From contig JACCLO010000006.1 in the NCBI GenBank assembly GCA_029448655.1, forward strand, positions 1,116,001 through 1,180,000: a stretch of 64,000 nucleotides of DNA. The letters run 5' to 3'. The first letter of the stretch is position 1. Every line of letters starts with the position of its first letter. The notes beneath the pieces were generated by a model that was not told the origin of the DNA, did no database searches, and saw nothing but the letters and a program-made list of their open reading frames with translations. A program made the position numbers and the translations under genes. Shown in pieces: positions 36,123 through 47,562 of the stretch. Origin of the DNA: Wolfiporia cocos (taxonomy: Eukaryota; Basidiomycota; Agaricomycetes; Polyporales; Phaeolaceae).

Positions 36123-38754
36123 TTTCTGGTGACATTCCAAAATCACATCTAGACACACACACATCAGGTTGGGGGGAAAGGTGGCCCCGACGCGACACGT
36201 GACCGCTAGGTTTCCGCGCTGTACGCGAGTTCCGGTTGTGTTGAGCGCGAGGAGTGAGTTGTCCGGAACGAGCGCGGCGCGTTGGGGCGCGCAGAACTCT
36301 TGGGAGGGACCAGATCTCTCGTGCGTCGAGGAGTGGCGTAGACGGCCGAAACGCAAGGCACGAGTACACCACCGCTCAACACAAGGAGTGGGTGGGTGGG
36401 TGAGAAAGACGGCTGCGGCGTGCGTGCGGCAAGTTGGAAGGAGAGGGGCGTGCACGAAACGCGTTGACGCGCCCTTCCTCTTTGGCCCGCTTAGTAGGCA
36501 CTAGTTCTGCTCAGTGCTCGTTCCTCGCACTGAGCGCGAACTACATCTACGGTATAAGGTCATCCCGTATGTGAATTCAGAGTTGGCAGGGATGTCGTAC
36601 CATACGTTCCTCGTTCAATCAACCGGTGATAGTGAGAGAGCTCAGACATCCTCACAAGGAGGACATGGCAGACACCTGGAAAAAAGATCATCCCCTAGCT
36701 AGTAAGCTGAAGTCGTTGGTGAGCTGATGCATCACCTATACTACAAGAATCATTACCAAACTGTCTGTCATGTCCGACGATGCCAATATGGATTGAGATA
36801 CAGGCCAGAACACTCCCGAGAGTGAGCAAAGTGTGGTCCATCCCGCTTTGCGCATACTGGCGGTGTTCGCAATGGGCAAGAATTGTTGTGACGATCATGC
36901 TTACTGTGCGGCGTAGCATATAGCCACGGCGAATAGTCAGATCGTGGTAAGGCACAGCATGCATGCATACTCCTACCTCAAGTGTCATCAGCTGGGTTTA
37001 CTGCTTGCCAGTCTTGACATCTCCCAGGTCGATCGAAGAAGTAACTGTGGAATCCCTAGTCTCGCTGCAGCTGCTTGGTCTCTAAACTTCGCGCCCGATT
37101 CTGTGTTGACTAGCATTACGGTACATTCCCAATCGCCGGCCGGCAAGATCAGCGCAAGCTATGCTCCTGCTACGGACTGTGTCAGTTCGTGCTCGTGGAC
37201 AATCGAGTACCAACTCACCCAAAGGTCGTGACCACAATCGGTGATAGTATTATGGATTGCATTCCTGACATGGCGACCGCATCTTGTCCGTTCACGGTAC
37301 CGATATCACATACACAGCTTTCCATCTAGCTGCGTAGCGTGCGTGTGGTGACTGAGGTCTCGGGATACTTCTTGAACGCCTCTCTAAAGCAGCGTAGAAG
37401 CAGGTAAGCCACATAACTGGGTCCTGAAACTATTCGGTGTTGTTCTCACGGCATAACTTACACATCAAACGTGTTTGTTAATGAAAAAGACCTGGGTGTT
37501 TGAAAGGTTTCTGGAGCTAGGGCTGTACCATGTCAAAATGCTTGATGGCTCAGGAGACCGCACCACCGTGATTTGTGTAAGCCCTCCAGCCCATAATTCT
37601 GCTAACCTCGCATTCTGACTATGTGTGTTGAGAGCGCCTGCAGATCTAGAGTAGCTTGGTGGCTAGGCTGCCATCTGTGATCCCAGCATAGGTCTGTTCG
37701 TGCACATACGTGATAATTACTCCAGGCGAGGTCGACCAGCATCATCGCCGAACGTTGGTGGGTCGGAAGCGCAACTGTTTACAGGATCGACATACTTCTG
37801 CCGTGGGGGTTTGTGTGTTTCGACTCCACCTATCGATGAACGCAGCGTGTAGACGGAGATGATTAACGTCGTCGAGATAATGCCACTAGAAACGTTAGCT
37901 TTCCGTGCTTGCTATCCGATTGCAGTAGCTTCCCCGGATGAAACCCCTTTGATATGAATTGTCGACCGCATTAGCATCTTCTGTCCACGAGCCCGTCATC
38001 AGACATTCGTTGATACATGATGGCGCGGACCTTCAGTAACACAAGGCCGAGCTAGCAATACCAATTCGGAGCGCGGAGCAGTGGTCATCCCCATTTCGCT
38101 GTGGAAGTCCGAGACAAGCGGGCTGGAAGAAAGCGCTTGACATTCATCTGGGACAATGAATAATTCGAGTGTACTCACCTACGCCGAGAAGCGTTCGACC
38201 TGCACCCACTTACAGCCCTCTGTCGTACCTACGCCACAATTGCGCGCTTGTACTTGTGTGAGCCCCGGTTGGATGACCTCATACGACGGAGGCAAACCTA
38301 GGCGGGTAATCTTAACGCGCTCGATTACGAAAGTAGCGATTTTCAAGTTTCAGAGCCTCGCCCAAGGCGAGTGGGCGAGGCTCCATGGATCATGCTGCTA
38401 CGTCGAGCAAACCGCTCCACAGGATGTGCATACGTGGCACAGAAAGCGACCTCCATTCCTAGTCGCGAAGGTTACACGGTTCGTAGCGGTTCCTGCTGCA
38501 GCGACGGCGCACCCGGCGCAGCTGTGATCCAGCAGACCTGCCTGTTGCAGCTAAAGTCGGGCGAGATCTGCGATCGATCGTCGGTAAGCGCAAGAGCCGC
38601 GCGCTTCCCGCTGCTTCCCGGGCCTCGGCTTTGCCACCGCTGCTTGTACCTTTACCCCACCACACCTCCGCCGTCCACACCGCCATGGCGACTTGCCAAC
38701 ATTATGACAAATTCTCGAAGATTTCGCTGCTTAGCGATTTGCTCCGCCAGCACT
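36123..38754. other. Long gene-free region
   Basis: About 2.6 kb with no recognisable gene, RNA or terminal repeat; only short open frames of random composition. The right end serves as promoter region for the reductase gene at 38864. Confidence 0.45.
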
Positions 38755-38760
38755 TATAAA
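38755..38760 (+). promoter_or_regulatory. TATA box of the SDR reductase gene
   Basis: TATAAA lies 109 bp before the ATG at 38864; a pyrimidine-rich tract (ACCTCCCCCC) lies between, typical of strong fungal promoters. Confidence 0.5.
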
Positions 38761-38863
38761 CCGCGGTCAGCTGCAGGGACGAGTTAACTCTGTCTTGTCT
38801 TACCTCCCCCCCTAAATCCAGCTCATCCACTACCCCACCGTCGACGCCACTGCACTAGCCAAA

Positions 38864-40054
38864 ATGCCCGCTGTTGCATCCGGAAAGGTCCTCGTCACTG
38901 GCGCGAACGGCTACGTCGCCGTCTGGGTCGTGCGCCGCCTGCTCGAGAAGGGCTACTCCGTCCGCGCCACTGTGCGCGCGGAGAGCAAGGGCACGCACTT
39001 GCGCAAGATATTCACCGAGTACGGCGACAAGCTCGAGATTGTCGTCGTCGCCGACATCACCAAGGTACGTGGCTCCCCGTCTTGATAGATTGGATTCGTA
39101 GAGCTTACAACTTGCCTCCAGCCGGGCGCCTTCGACGAGGCCGTCAAGGGCGTCAACGCCGTTGAGCACACCGCCTCGCCGTTCCACTTCAACGCGAAGG
39201 ACCCCGCAGAGATCGTCACGCCCGCCGTGAACGGCACGCTGCGGGCGCTCGAAGCCGTGCTCGCGCACGGTACATCTGTGAAGCGTGTCGTCGTCACCTC
39301 CTCGTGTGCGGCAGTCCTTTCCGTGCTCCCTGAGCCACACGTTTTCAACGAGTCCGATTGGAACGACCAGTCTGTCGACCTCATCAACCAGCAGGGAGCA
39401 GACGCGGACCAGGTCGTCAAGTACCTCGCCAGCAAGACGCTTGCAGAGCGCGCCGCGTGGGAGTTCCTCGAGAAGAACAAGGGCAAAATTAACTGGGACC
39501 TTGTCGTCATTAACCCGCCATATGTGTACGGGCCTGCGATCCACGAGGTCGAGTCGCCCGAGGCGCTCAACGAGAGCTTGAACGCCTGGTACCGTAGCGT
39601 GTTCAAGAACCTGCACGAGCCAGCACAAGCTAGTTCAATTGGGTATGGTTTTCTGTATCTCTAGGACGTGTCAGTTGCTAATATCATGGCAGTGCTGACT
39701 GGATTGACGTCCGCGATGTTGCCGATGCGCACTACCTCGTGCTGCAGAAGGAGCAGGCGGCCAACCAGCGGATTATCATCTCCGCTGGCAACTGGAAGTG
39801 GCAGGACTGGAGTAAGTGACCGCGTGCTTTTCGGGGGTTACACTGAACTCACGATGACAGTCAACACCGCGCGCAAGTTCGGCGTCGAGACGTCCAAGGG
39901 CGACGACTCGTATGACCCTACCGTGGCGGTGCACATGATCCAGTACGATGTGTCGAGGGCAAAGGCTGTGCTCGGCATCAACAAGTACTATTCCATGGAG
40001 GAGACCACGAAGGACACCATTGACGACTTCAAGGCCCGGGGATGGATCAACTAG
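38864..40054 (+). CDS. NAD(P)-dependent extended short-chain reductase (Gre2/dihydroflavonol-reductase-like)
   Basis: Reduces an aldehyde or ketone with NADPH; the substrate cannot be told from sequence. Four exons (38864-39064, 39122-39642, 39693-39811, 39861-40054) join in phase for 344 aa. The Rossmann motif is KVLVTGANGYVAVWVVRRLL (TGxxGY) near residue 10. VEHTASPFHF and VVVTSSCAAVL are core strands; the catalytic Ser is within VTSS and the YxxxK motif is KYLASKTLAERAAWEF. Substrate-loop features are VINPPYVYGP and DVRDVADAHYLVLQ. This is the complete set for the Gre2/aldehyde reductase branch of the SDR family, and the length is normal. Its neighbour Vps51 is convergent and unrelated in function. 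Confidence 0.93.
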
Positions 40055-40376
40055 ATGGCAAACGGAATGTATTGTGGTGAAGGGCATAGAATATGTAATT
40101 GCGTATTGTATTAGACATGCCTATAATAGACGACATAGTCAGTACCTAAAGCCACAGATGTGTCTCGGATTGATTTCCGCGCATACAATGCACCCTTCAG
40201 CGTCGGACTTAGCCGCTGACAGTCTTAAGCCTATGATATTCCTTCCTATATGCGTACTGGGCAGCTGGATCGTCAATGTTACTCACGTGAAAGCAAGGGT
40301 GGAACACACCAGATTAGACCAAGTGCCCGGCCAGACTCATAGATCCATTAACCCGAGTCCCACTTCGACCCAGACG
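40055..40376. other. Intergenic region between convergent genes
   Basis: The 3' flanks of the reductase and VPS51 meet here. Nothing else is seen. Confidence 0.6.
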
Positions 40377-41253
40377 TCAAGAGTCGCGCCCTGCAATCTC
40401 GGTCGAGAGCCGTGAAATTTCAGAGAACGCAACACGCAGCAGGTCCAGGTCCGCATCCAGGTTCTCCGCGCGCGACTTCATCTGATTACATCATCGGTAG
40501 AATCGCGTCGCAACACCCCTGCAAAATGTGACGCACGTACCGCCGCGATGGTGTCGCTCGCCGCTATGAGCTCGTGATGGTGGTTGTAGACGAGGGACTG
40601 CCGCTCGCTGTCCAGCTCCCGAATCTCTGCCCTGAGAATCAGATGACTTATCGCACACTGCAGGATGGCTATATGCGCACCGGACATGAGCTCGTTCTCC
40701 CTCCTTAGCAGCGCAGGCAGTGAGGACGTCGTGATCAGCTGCTCATAATACGCCCTAGCGTCAAACGCAGTCGAGTCTAGGTGGCACCAGCCGCTCCTTC
40801 AGTCATGAAACCGCATCAGACCAGCTCACACCCACCCAGGTCCATAGGATCCGCGCCCTTGGCAGGCCCCGTCATCGGCGCCGGCGGGCCCAAGCCATAG
40901 TGCTTCCTCAGCAAGTCCCGCGCGCGCGTCTTGGGTCTCTCTACCGCTCCTGGGGGTGGCATACTGGCGTGAGAGGCGGATCCGGACAGCGAGACCTCGC
41001 GCGAGAGAGAGCTCGGGCCCGAGCTCGACGTCCGCCGCATGCCTGCGACGGACGGTACGGGCATGGTGCTTGAGCGAGTGGGCGTGGGTGACGTTGGACG
41101 GAGGGCGCCGGTGGGGGGCGACGTCGGACGGAGGGGGGTGGTAGGTCGGGCATGCGGCGTTCGGGGAATGGATGTGTACGAGCGCAAAGGCGTCGATGGC
41201 GGGCTTGAGGGCGCAGACATGGTCGCTGCGGTTGGGTCGCTGTGGGCGTCCAT
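40377..41253 (-). CDS. VPS51: Vps51, GARP/EARP tethering complex subunit
   Basis: Subunit of the Golgi-associated retrograde protein complex that tethers endosome-derived vesicles to the trans-Golgi network. Four exons can be joined in phase. Exon 1 encodes a Ser/Thr/Pro-rich disordered head (SPPSTPLRSYTSIPRTPHAR) and then ARDLLRKHYGLGPP. The splice creates DPMDLDSTAFDARAYYEQLI, followed by TSSLPALLRRENELM, then EIRELDSERQSLVYNHHHEL and IAASDTIAA, and finally MKSRAENLDADLDLLRVAFS to the stop. These blocks define the Vps51/Vps67 N-terminal coiled-coil domain. The product is only about 220-230 aa, so it corresponds to the short fungal form (as in yeast) rather than the long animal protein. The start could be the Met at 41220. 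Confidence 0.9.
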
Positions 41254-41554
41254 AGGCTTGACGCGGACACGTGATACCTCCGAGTCGTCGTGACGCGTCA
41301 GACCGACCGACCGACGCGTTCAATTATGGGCGATTCTATTCGGTAGTGATGTCCAATACGAAAGTGAATAGGTACAGTACTTTCAGACTACAATGTTGGG
41401 TACGTATAGCAGGGTAACAATACACATTGTCTGTCCGCAGATCATAATGGTTCGTATGTCATAGCTAGTTGTCCTCCCCTATCCTTCAATGCCTCCCCGC
41501 TCTCCCGTTCGCACCGTACCCGTATCCATCCGGCGCGTGGCCATTGCCAGCATA
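41254..41554. other. Short intergenic region
   Basis: This is the upstream region of VPS51 and the 3' flank of the next minus-strand gene. No further feature is seen. Confidence 0.5.
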
Positions 41555-42579
41555 TCAATTGCCAGCATATCCATTTGCCCGACTCGCAAACGGATTGTAC
41601 CCGCCTGCCGCATTGACCTCGCGCATCGCAGCGCCGCTCTCTCCGCTCTGACGCAACGAAAGCAGACGCTGCTGTGAGAGTTCGCCCTTCTGGACGCCAC
41701 GCGAGATGCGCAGATCGTAGAAGAACGTGAGGAGGTAGAACGTGTATCCGAACGCGATCACCCATTCGATGCACGCTGTGTATCGTGGTTCCACGTCAGC
41801 AACGGCACCTGGCGTGAAGGAAATGACGAAGCGCACCTCCGACATCCGGCGCGGTGTACAGCGTGATGGCAAACACGATGGCGAGGATGATGAGTGTGAT
41901 CGCGATCACGCCCTTCGCGATATAAGCGATGCGCAGCCGCCGGATCTCGCCAAAGTCGTGGCTAATCCATCGATACTGTACATCCAGGCGTATATTTCAA
42001 TTCCTCCATTTTCCGCCTATTTCGAGAGCCAGAGTGAATGCGACGTACCTCGACAATCGTGAAGAGCGCGCTGAGGCCGACGCCAATGATGAACACGAGG
42101 AGGAAAATACGGTGCAGACTCGGGTGGCGGCCGGTGTCGAAGATGGAGAGAAGGATAAGCCCCGCGCCTCCTATGAAAGATCCCAGCACGGCGAGGGATG
42201 CGAAAGCCTTTTCGCGCCGACGCATATTCGGGTGTAGCCTATACTTTATTAGCACAACGCAAAGTATCATAAAGTAACGGCATCAAGCTGTGACGCAAAC
42301 TCCTCACCTTCCAGAGTGCCTTAGCCATCGCTCAACCGCTAGCATGAGGAAGAAAGAAACTCCGGTGATACAGCAACACACGATAAAGAGCGGCTTGAGA
42401 TAGCTCGCGCCGATGTCGGAGATGTACGCGATCTTGCCCTGTTGTGTGACATACTTTGGCTTGCCGGTCGCGAGCCAGGTGATGAGCATTGCCCAGAGCG
42501 TCCCCGCCCAGATGAACGCGCCGAAGAGCGGAATCCATGCGTAGGCCCAGTACCGGTGCTCGTAGCTCGTAATGGGCAT
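41555..42579 (-). CDS. Six-TM Frag1/DRAM/Sfk1 family protein
   Basis: Integral membrane protein of the family that includes yeast Sfk1 (phosphoinositide and phospholipid asymmetry at the plasma membrane) and animal DRAM/FRAG1. Four exons: 42579 to about 42307, about 42239-42050, a third to about 41855, and the last ending at 41555. Membrane segments in order are WIPLFGAFIWAGTLWAMLIT, PLFIVCCCITGVSFFLMLAV, FASLAVLGSFIGGAGLILLS, IFLLVFIIGVGLSALFTIVE, IAKGVIAITLIILAIVFAIT and CIEWVIAFGYTFYLLTFFYD. The intervening motifs SYLKPLF and FDTGRHPSLHR fit the family. A cytoplasmic tail of about 40 residues is rich in Ser, Arg and Gly. Assignment rests on topology and the FD-x-R-x-x-x-H-R loop. Confidence 0.82.
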
Positions 42580-44079
42580 TTTCCGATTTGATTGACTTGG
42601 TTTGTTGATTTCTATAGATTTAGAGAGCGTTGTATTGATCCTCTGGCACTTTTTGGAGAATATCCTCGCCGGCGGGTATACTTTAGAATCAGCACTTCAA
42701 GCGGGGAAATATTTGCGGAATGCGAGGGCGACTGCATCGTGAATGGGACCGTCGAAGGTTTTACACGAATAGCCGGGCTGACGTCACGGTACAGACCAGT
42801 CGCTCCCAGACCTAGAGCCACTTATAAGCGCCAAATTATATATTTTGTGGCGCAGCGCTGCCTGTGTAGTAGACCGCTTGTGTCATTCATCGCGCCACTG
42901 GCTGACCTCACACGGCATAGGCCGAAATGTTCAACGAGGCAGAATAGGACACTTACGGGAATGACATTAATTATGGGGCTCTTGTCAGAGCAATCGTAAC
43001 ATCGGTTCGACGAGCCCGTTTGTCCACAGGCACAACGATGCCCGTAGGGCAATCGCGTGAGGTACGGTACGGAAGATCGAGTTATTACCGTTTCGCCTTC
43101 GTACCATCTCCGGCTACGCGATATTCGGCTCCCGACGTGCGCAGGCATGCACGAGCTCGTCCACGGCAAATCCATGTTCTAATACTGGCGAGCTCAACAT
43201 ACATACGGAGGGCTTGAGTTCCTCACGCACTGCGCACTGCCTCTCACTGTGCTAGTGAGCTTATGGTATACTTTCAACTTTTCCCATGAATTCTTTCCTT
43301 AATATCAACGGGAGGGCTACAAAGCCCTTCTTTCTGGTCGGGATAAAACCTCAGATCATGTGCATAATCAGCCGCGTTTCACAAACGAACAAGCTGTTGA
43401 TGTCTGTGCTAATCTGATTACCGACTTATGATACCGGTCCAACGGAGCCAGATCCTGGCAGAAGGACCCTGAGGGAGGGATCGTAGAAAGCAATGGGCCC
43501 CTTGGTGGTCCAGCTATACCTTCCTCCTCGCAAACGTGACAAAGCGTCCCAAGCCCTAGTTCAAATATAATCCCATACACTCCCTGGGATCAGTTTAGCA
43601 AATCGCCACTTACTTTCTATTTTACCAAATAGTAGTCAACGAGTAATGAGTTCATCTCACGAGCAATGATTGTTCGATTTGCGCGCGGATCGACAGCAGT
43701 ACGCATACGCGGGTGTCCAAGCCATAGGTCCAGACTCATTAACGTTCAGCGAGCATACCCGAAATCCACGGCCTGGAATGTAGTATGTGTCTGCGATCCC
43801 TCCTGCTGTTACTGGCATACTCTGCAAGGGGGTTGGTTGGGTTGAATTCCTGAGTATTACCAGGATGATCTATACTGGACCCCTGGTCAATTCAGCGAAG
43901 GAAGGGCTCAGAGACGAAGACCGTGAGGAGGCAGACTGGGATGGAGAACAGGGTGAGGCGGAGCCGAACAGACAGCAAGATCTTGCTGACGCCCCAGCTG
44001 ACGACGCTATTATCACGGAGGTCGGAAAGATCATCGGGGAGAGGCACTTAAGCGTGATCAAGATTGATGAAGGACGGGC
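42580..44079. other. Gene-poor region left of the mariner-like element
   Basis: No gene is recognised. A plus-strand frame (43787-44098) has an acidic stretch (EDREEADWDGEQGEAEPNRQ) and runs into the transposon end; it has no start context or domain support. Confidence 0.45.
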
Positions 44080-44081
44080 TA

Positions 44082-44117
44082 TGGTGCCGGCACCGTAGTC
44101 ACCGCTACTTTTGTACA
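44082..44117 (+). repeat. Left terminal inverted repeat of the mariner-like element
   Basis: 36 bp from TGGTGCCGGC to TTGTACA, the inverse of 45012-45047 with two mismatches (positions 11 and 14). Confidence 0.9.
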
Positions 44118-44429
44118 AGTCTTACTGCTCGCTCAAACTGGCGCCTAGAAATAATCGGTCTAGCCAAAATGCTCTAATTGAAGGTAGGAACAAAATGGCT
44201 AGGCGGATTTGTCTGAAAATCAAAGTTGAGAAATTTTTATGTCCGGATTTGGCCAGTGGTGGGAAAGTAATACCGTATATGGAAAGTGATGATAATTATA
44301 CTCGTCTGACTACTCCAAATATGGTATATAGTCAAGCTGACGGGCAGTGAGACTTGTACCGACAAGTTCACATTAACATCCTCATTAATGCTAATGCATT
44401 TGGCTTGAAATATATTATCATAGTAATCG

Positions 44430-44720
44430 CAAAGGGAGCACTCTAGAAAAATGTGATGAAACTGTTCAGCTCAGTGATATTTGGGCAAAATATACATGTG
44501 GCCTGCATCCTCAATGACCCTGAACAGGAGGTTTCTGTTCTTTGAATCTGGCTGATTTTCAAGTACACATTCAACAGGTGCAGCAACCGGTTGCATCCGG
44601 GTCACATTCCCCATGATTTGGCATTTGCAGCTCATCAACCCAAATATTTGGCTTGACAAGAAATTGTTGTATTCCTCTGGGAAGATTGATATAATTGAGC
44701 AGGAGATTCGTCAGTTGAAT
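44430..44720 (-). pseudogene. Remnant of DDE superfamily transposase
   Basis: Frameshifted minus-strand pieces read in order LVKPNIWVDELQM, then CVLENQPDSKNRNLLFRVIE and DAGHMYILPKYH, then ELNSFI after a shift. They follow the pattern of basidiomycete mariner-like transposases, in which a W-x-x-GL-x-MQC block is followed by C-x-x-x-x-L-x-x-QPDF, then AGH-x-x-x-F-x-PKFHCELNFIE. Stops and shifts interrupt it, and the N-terminal catalytic part is absent. Confidence 0.75.
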
Positions 44721-45011
44721 AGCCTTCTTGTTTACAAATCCTTTGCTGTGATGCGTGCAATTGCCACTTCCCAGCACTGAGCAGCGTTGGCTTTGCATGC
44801 TTTCTGTGTCTTATTCAAGCATGGGATGTAGTGAACTGGTAGATACATTAATATTGTGCCTGCCCTGTATCTACATCACTACGAGCATTCAAATTCGCAT
44901 CTCCGGGCTGTGCCATACCCAAAGTGTTCGGTATCAGGGTGCAGAAAGTCCCAGCGCCTATATAAACCTTGCTTTAGGGTTAATGCGAAGTTGACCCAAG
45001 GATTTGGCCAC

Positions 45012-45047
45012 TGTACAAAAGTAGCGGTGACTAGGGCGCCGGCACCA
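45012..45047 (-). repeat. Right terminal inverted repeat of the mariner-like element
   Basis: 36 bp forming the inverted partner of 44082-44117, ending CCGGCACCA before the TA duplication. Confidence 0.9.
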
Positions 45048-45049
45048 TA

Positions 45050-47562
45050 GCATATGACAAGTTGAGCTACGTAGACCGTATTAACTATAGCATGTCTGTA
45101 CGGTCCTATGTAACTTGAGGCTGCTGATATACAATACTCTGATCTCTCTGCTTGTGTTTTATAGCGCTTTCAAATTTGTCTGCTAATAGAGGCATGTGTG
45201 TAAGTCAATGCAGCACAAGTTCGATGGGAACTGACTAGTACTGTCAGCTAGCGGCCAATAAGTCAGCTGTCAACGATGAGATCAATAATTCCGTCAGCGT
45301 AGACGATAACGGGACTTCTAGTCGTCATGAGTCGACCATCCTGGAAGCGGATAGCTGAGCGTCAGGAGAACCAGAAGCTTATCATTTGATCGTATTTTCA
45401 ATGTTCTGAGTCAGAACAGTCGACCACTCAAGTGCAGGGGTGGGCGGCTTAATTGCTATGCACCTGGCATCGATATAGGTTCACGTTAGCCAGAACTTAC
45501 TTTGCTTCTTCATGAGAACATGACAGCCATTAACTAAGGAGTAACCTGGCGGAAGCCTCCTACCCTATAGGGCTAGATCAGATGATCTTGAGTGACTGTA
45601 GTGCACGGCGAGTGGGGATGGGCAACCCCGCCTAGAAATGTGTCCTGAGCTTATCACGTCGGAGTCTGAACCACCTACCCAATGTGGTATTTAGATGCCG
45701 AGACTGCGAATGTGGCGCTATTGACGCTGGTACTAGCCTGTACCGGCGCCGGTACCTAAGCACCACTGTAGACACGGCTATGTACTGCAACGTTCATTCA
45801 AGATGTAAGCTACGTAGATGCTCAAGATATAATGAAACATACAATGAGCCCTTGATATCTTTGTCAGTTCTTTCCAGCGACTCCTCGACGATATCGAGCC
45901 ATCAAACGCGACGTGGCGGCGTTCGCATCCCAGTTAGGAAGGCAGGTACATTCATACCACTGGCACATAAATATTCTGCACCTCACAAGTACATTCATTC
46001 TGTAGGTAGGTAATAATCTAAGAGCGCTTTCTTGATAGTGTAGTTTCGACCTAAGCGATCTGAGGGTCCTATCGATTTTCACATCATGATTGGCAAGCAT
46101 TCTAAATCATACTCCCATACATTGATGGATTGGTATCTCCTCCTTCAACAGTGGTCTACAGCAAAAACCTAGTACACAGATTGATTCTGTTTGCCTTTCC
46201 GCAGAAATCGTTGGGAACACATTTCCGTTAAACTGTCTTGTAGTTGCAGTGTGCCATGCGCGATGTACGAAATTGTACAGTACAGATTTTATCTCAAAAT
46301 TCTGTTCCGAAGAAATTGATGTATTCAATGTTCTGAGAAATACACCCCACTGACACAAGGCATGAATGTTTTTATCTGAGGAGCCTTTACATTGATACCG
46401 TCGCGCTCTGCGCGCCAAGCCCGTGCCGCAGTGAGAGCTGCCCGGCATGTACTGTGGCGTGTGATAGACGCCGGACATCCGGAATTTGCCGCTCCCCTAC
46501 GGTTGCCCCTCCCCACGGCGAGCACACCTGCACTCAAAGACAGACTCCGAGAGAAAGCCGATGCAACATTTTGGCACAAATGGCGTGATGATTATCGCTG
46601 CCAAACGACAAAGCCGTGAGAGCCATATCCCCTTCGTGCGCTCCCAAACATCATGATCTCGGACCACCGAGCCAGAGTCCCACAAAGATGTTACGCACTT
46701 ATTCATTTAGCAGAAATCGTCCGCGCAGGACGGAGGCACCGTCTGAGTCCCCGGCCAAGCACGCGCGCGCTTGGCTCTGCTTACGAATGCCATGGAGATT
46801 GGCCGGCGACGAAGATAGCGGCGTGCAGCGCCACTGGAGGCCGCAATGTGTGAACGGCTGCCGCTAGTAATGCATCCGGCGGCAGCGCTAATTGCTGTGT
46901 CATAGCTTCTCATGAACTCCGGTAGTCGGGATGTCCAGCTCGCCGTACTGGCAAGTCGATTGCGCGGACGGTGCGTGCTGACATCGCGCACCTTGTATGG
47001 GGATGTCGTGTTGCCCAGATGTGCAAGATCAGCGGGCAGGGGTCGGATACCATCAGAAGTAACCGGTCACTACAGCAGAAACGTGTTCTTTGCGGGAATA
47101 GTCCATGTATAGCCTGCTGACAAAATGCCGCCTCAGCCATCGCCCTCGTCTGCCAGCTGCCGTTATCGCATGTCGCCTAGCCCGAGTACAGCTACGCAGC
47201 CTTGCGTAGAGCCTCGGTATCGAGGCAGTCGTCAGTAGGCTTGTGCCAGAGATGGCTGAGTGAGACGGGGTGGAAATTAACGCGGGAAACAAAAGCGGGC
47301 GCTACACGTGATCAGGACCAGGGACGCATCCGGATGTGCTCACCAATCTCAGGAGGCTGCGATTTGTCAAGCTCTCATATACCCTTGCGGCAGCTCGCTG
47401 CTGACCGCTTGGCTCTCCACGACGCTCCTTTCTTGCAGCCGAACAGGACCCTGAATTTACATTCGCCCGAATTTGCTTTCATCTGCCGCACCCGCCTGCA
47501 ATTCCCTACTACTCTACTACATAGCTGCACTCGGAGGGGTGCGCATCAGACGTATACACACC
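45050..47562. other. Gene-poor region right of the mariner-like element
   Basis: No recognisable protein gene in about 2.5 kb. A perfect 16-bp palindrome, GTACCGGCGCCGGTAC, lies at 45740-45755. Open frames near 46.3-46.9 kb lack domains. The last few hundred bases are the promoter and leader of the FrnE-like gene. Confidence 0.45.
45740..45755. repeat. Perfect 16-bp palindrome
   Basis: GTACCGGCGCCGGTAC reads identically on both strands. Its core resembles the end of the mariner-like repeat (GGCGCCGGCACC), so it may be a leftover end or a protein-binding site; this is speculation. Confidence 0.5.

Larger units (their letters stand above)
44082..45047. mobile_element. Non-autonomous mariner-like (Tc1/mariner superfamily) DNA transposon
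   Basis: A 966-bp element bounded by 36-bp terminal inverted repeats that match at 34 of 36 positions and begin TGGTGCCGGC. It is flanked on both sides by TA (44080-44081 and 45048-45049), the target-site duplication of this superfamily. The inside is more AT-rich than its surroundings and carries remains of a DDE transposase on the minus strand. The size is too small for a complete transposase gene plus repeats, so it is an internally deleted or decayed copy. The near-perfect repeats suggest it moved relatively recently compared with the degree of internal decay. Confidence 0.85.

Noticed and set aside
38855..39628. 257-codon minus-strand open frame
   Set aside because: Antisense to exons 1-2 of the SDR reductase and crossing its intron; explained by GC-rich codon use.
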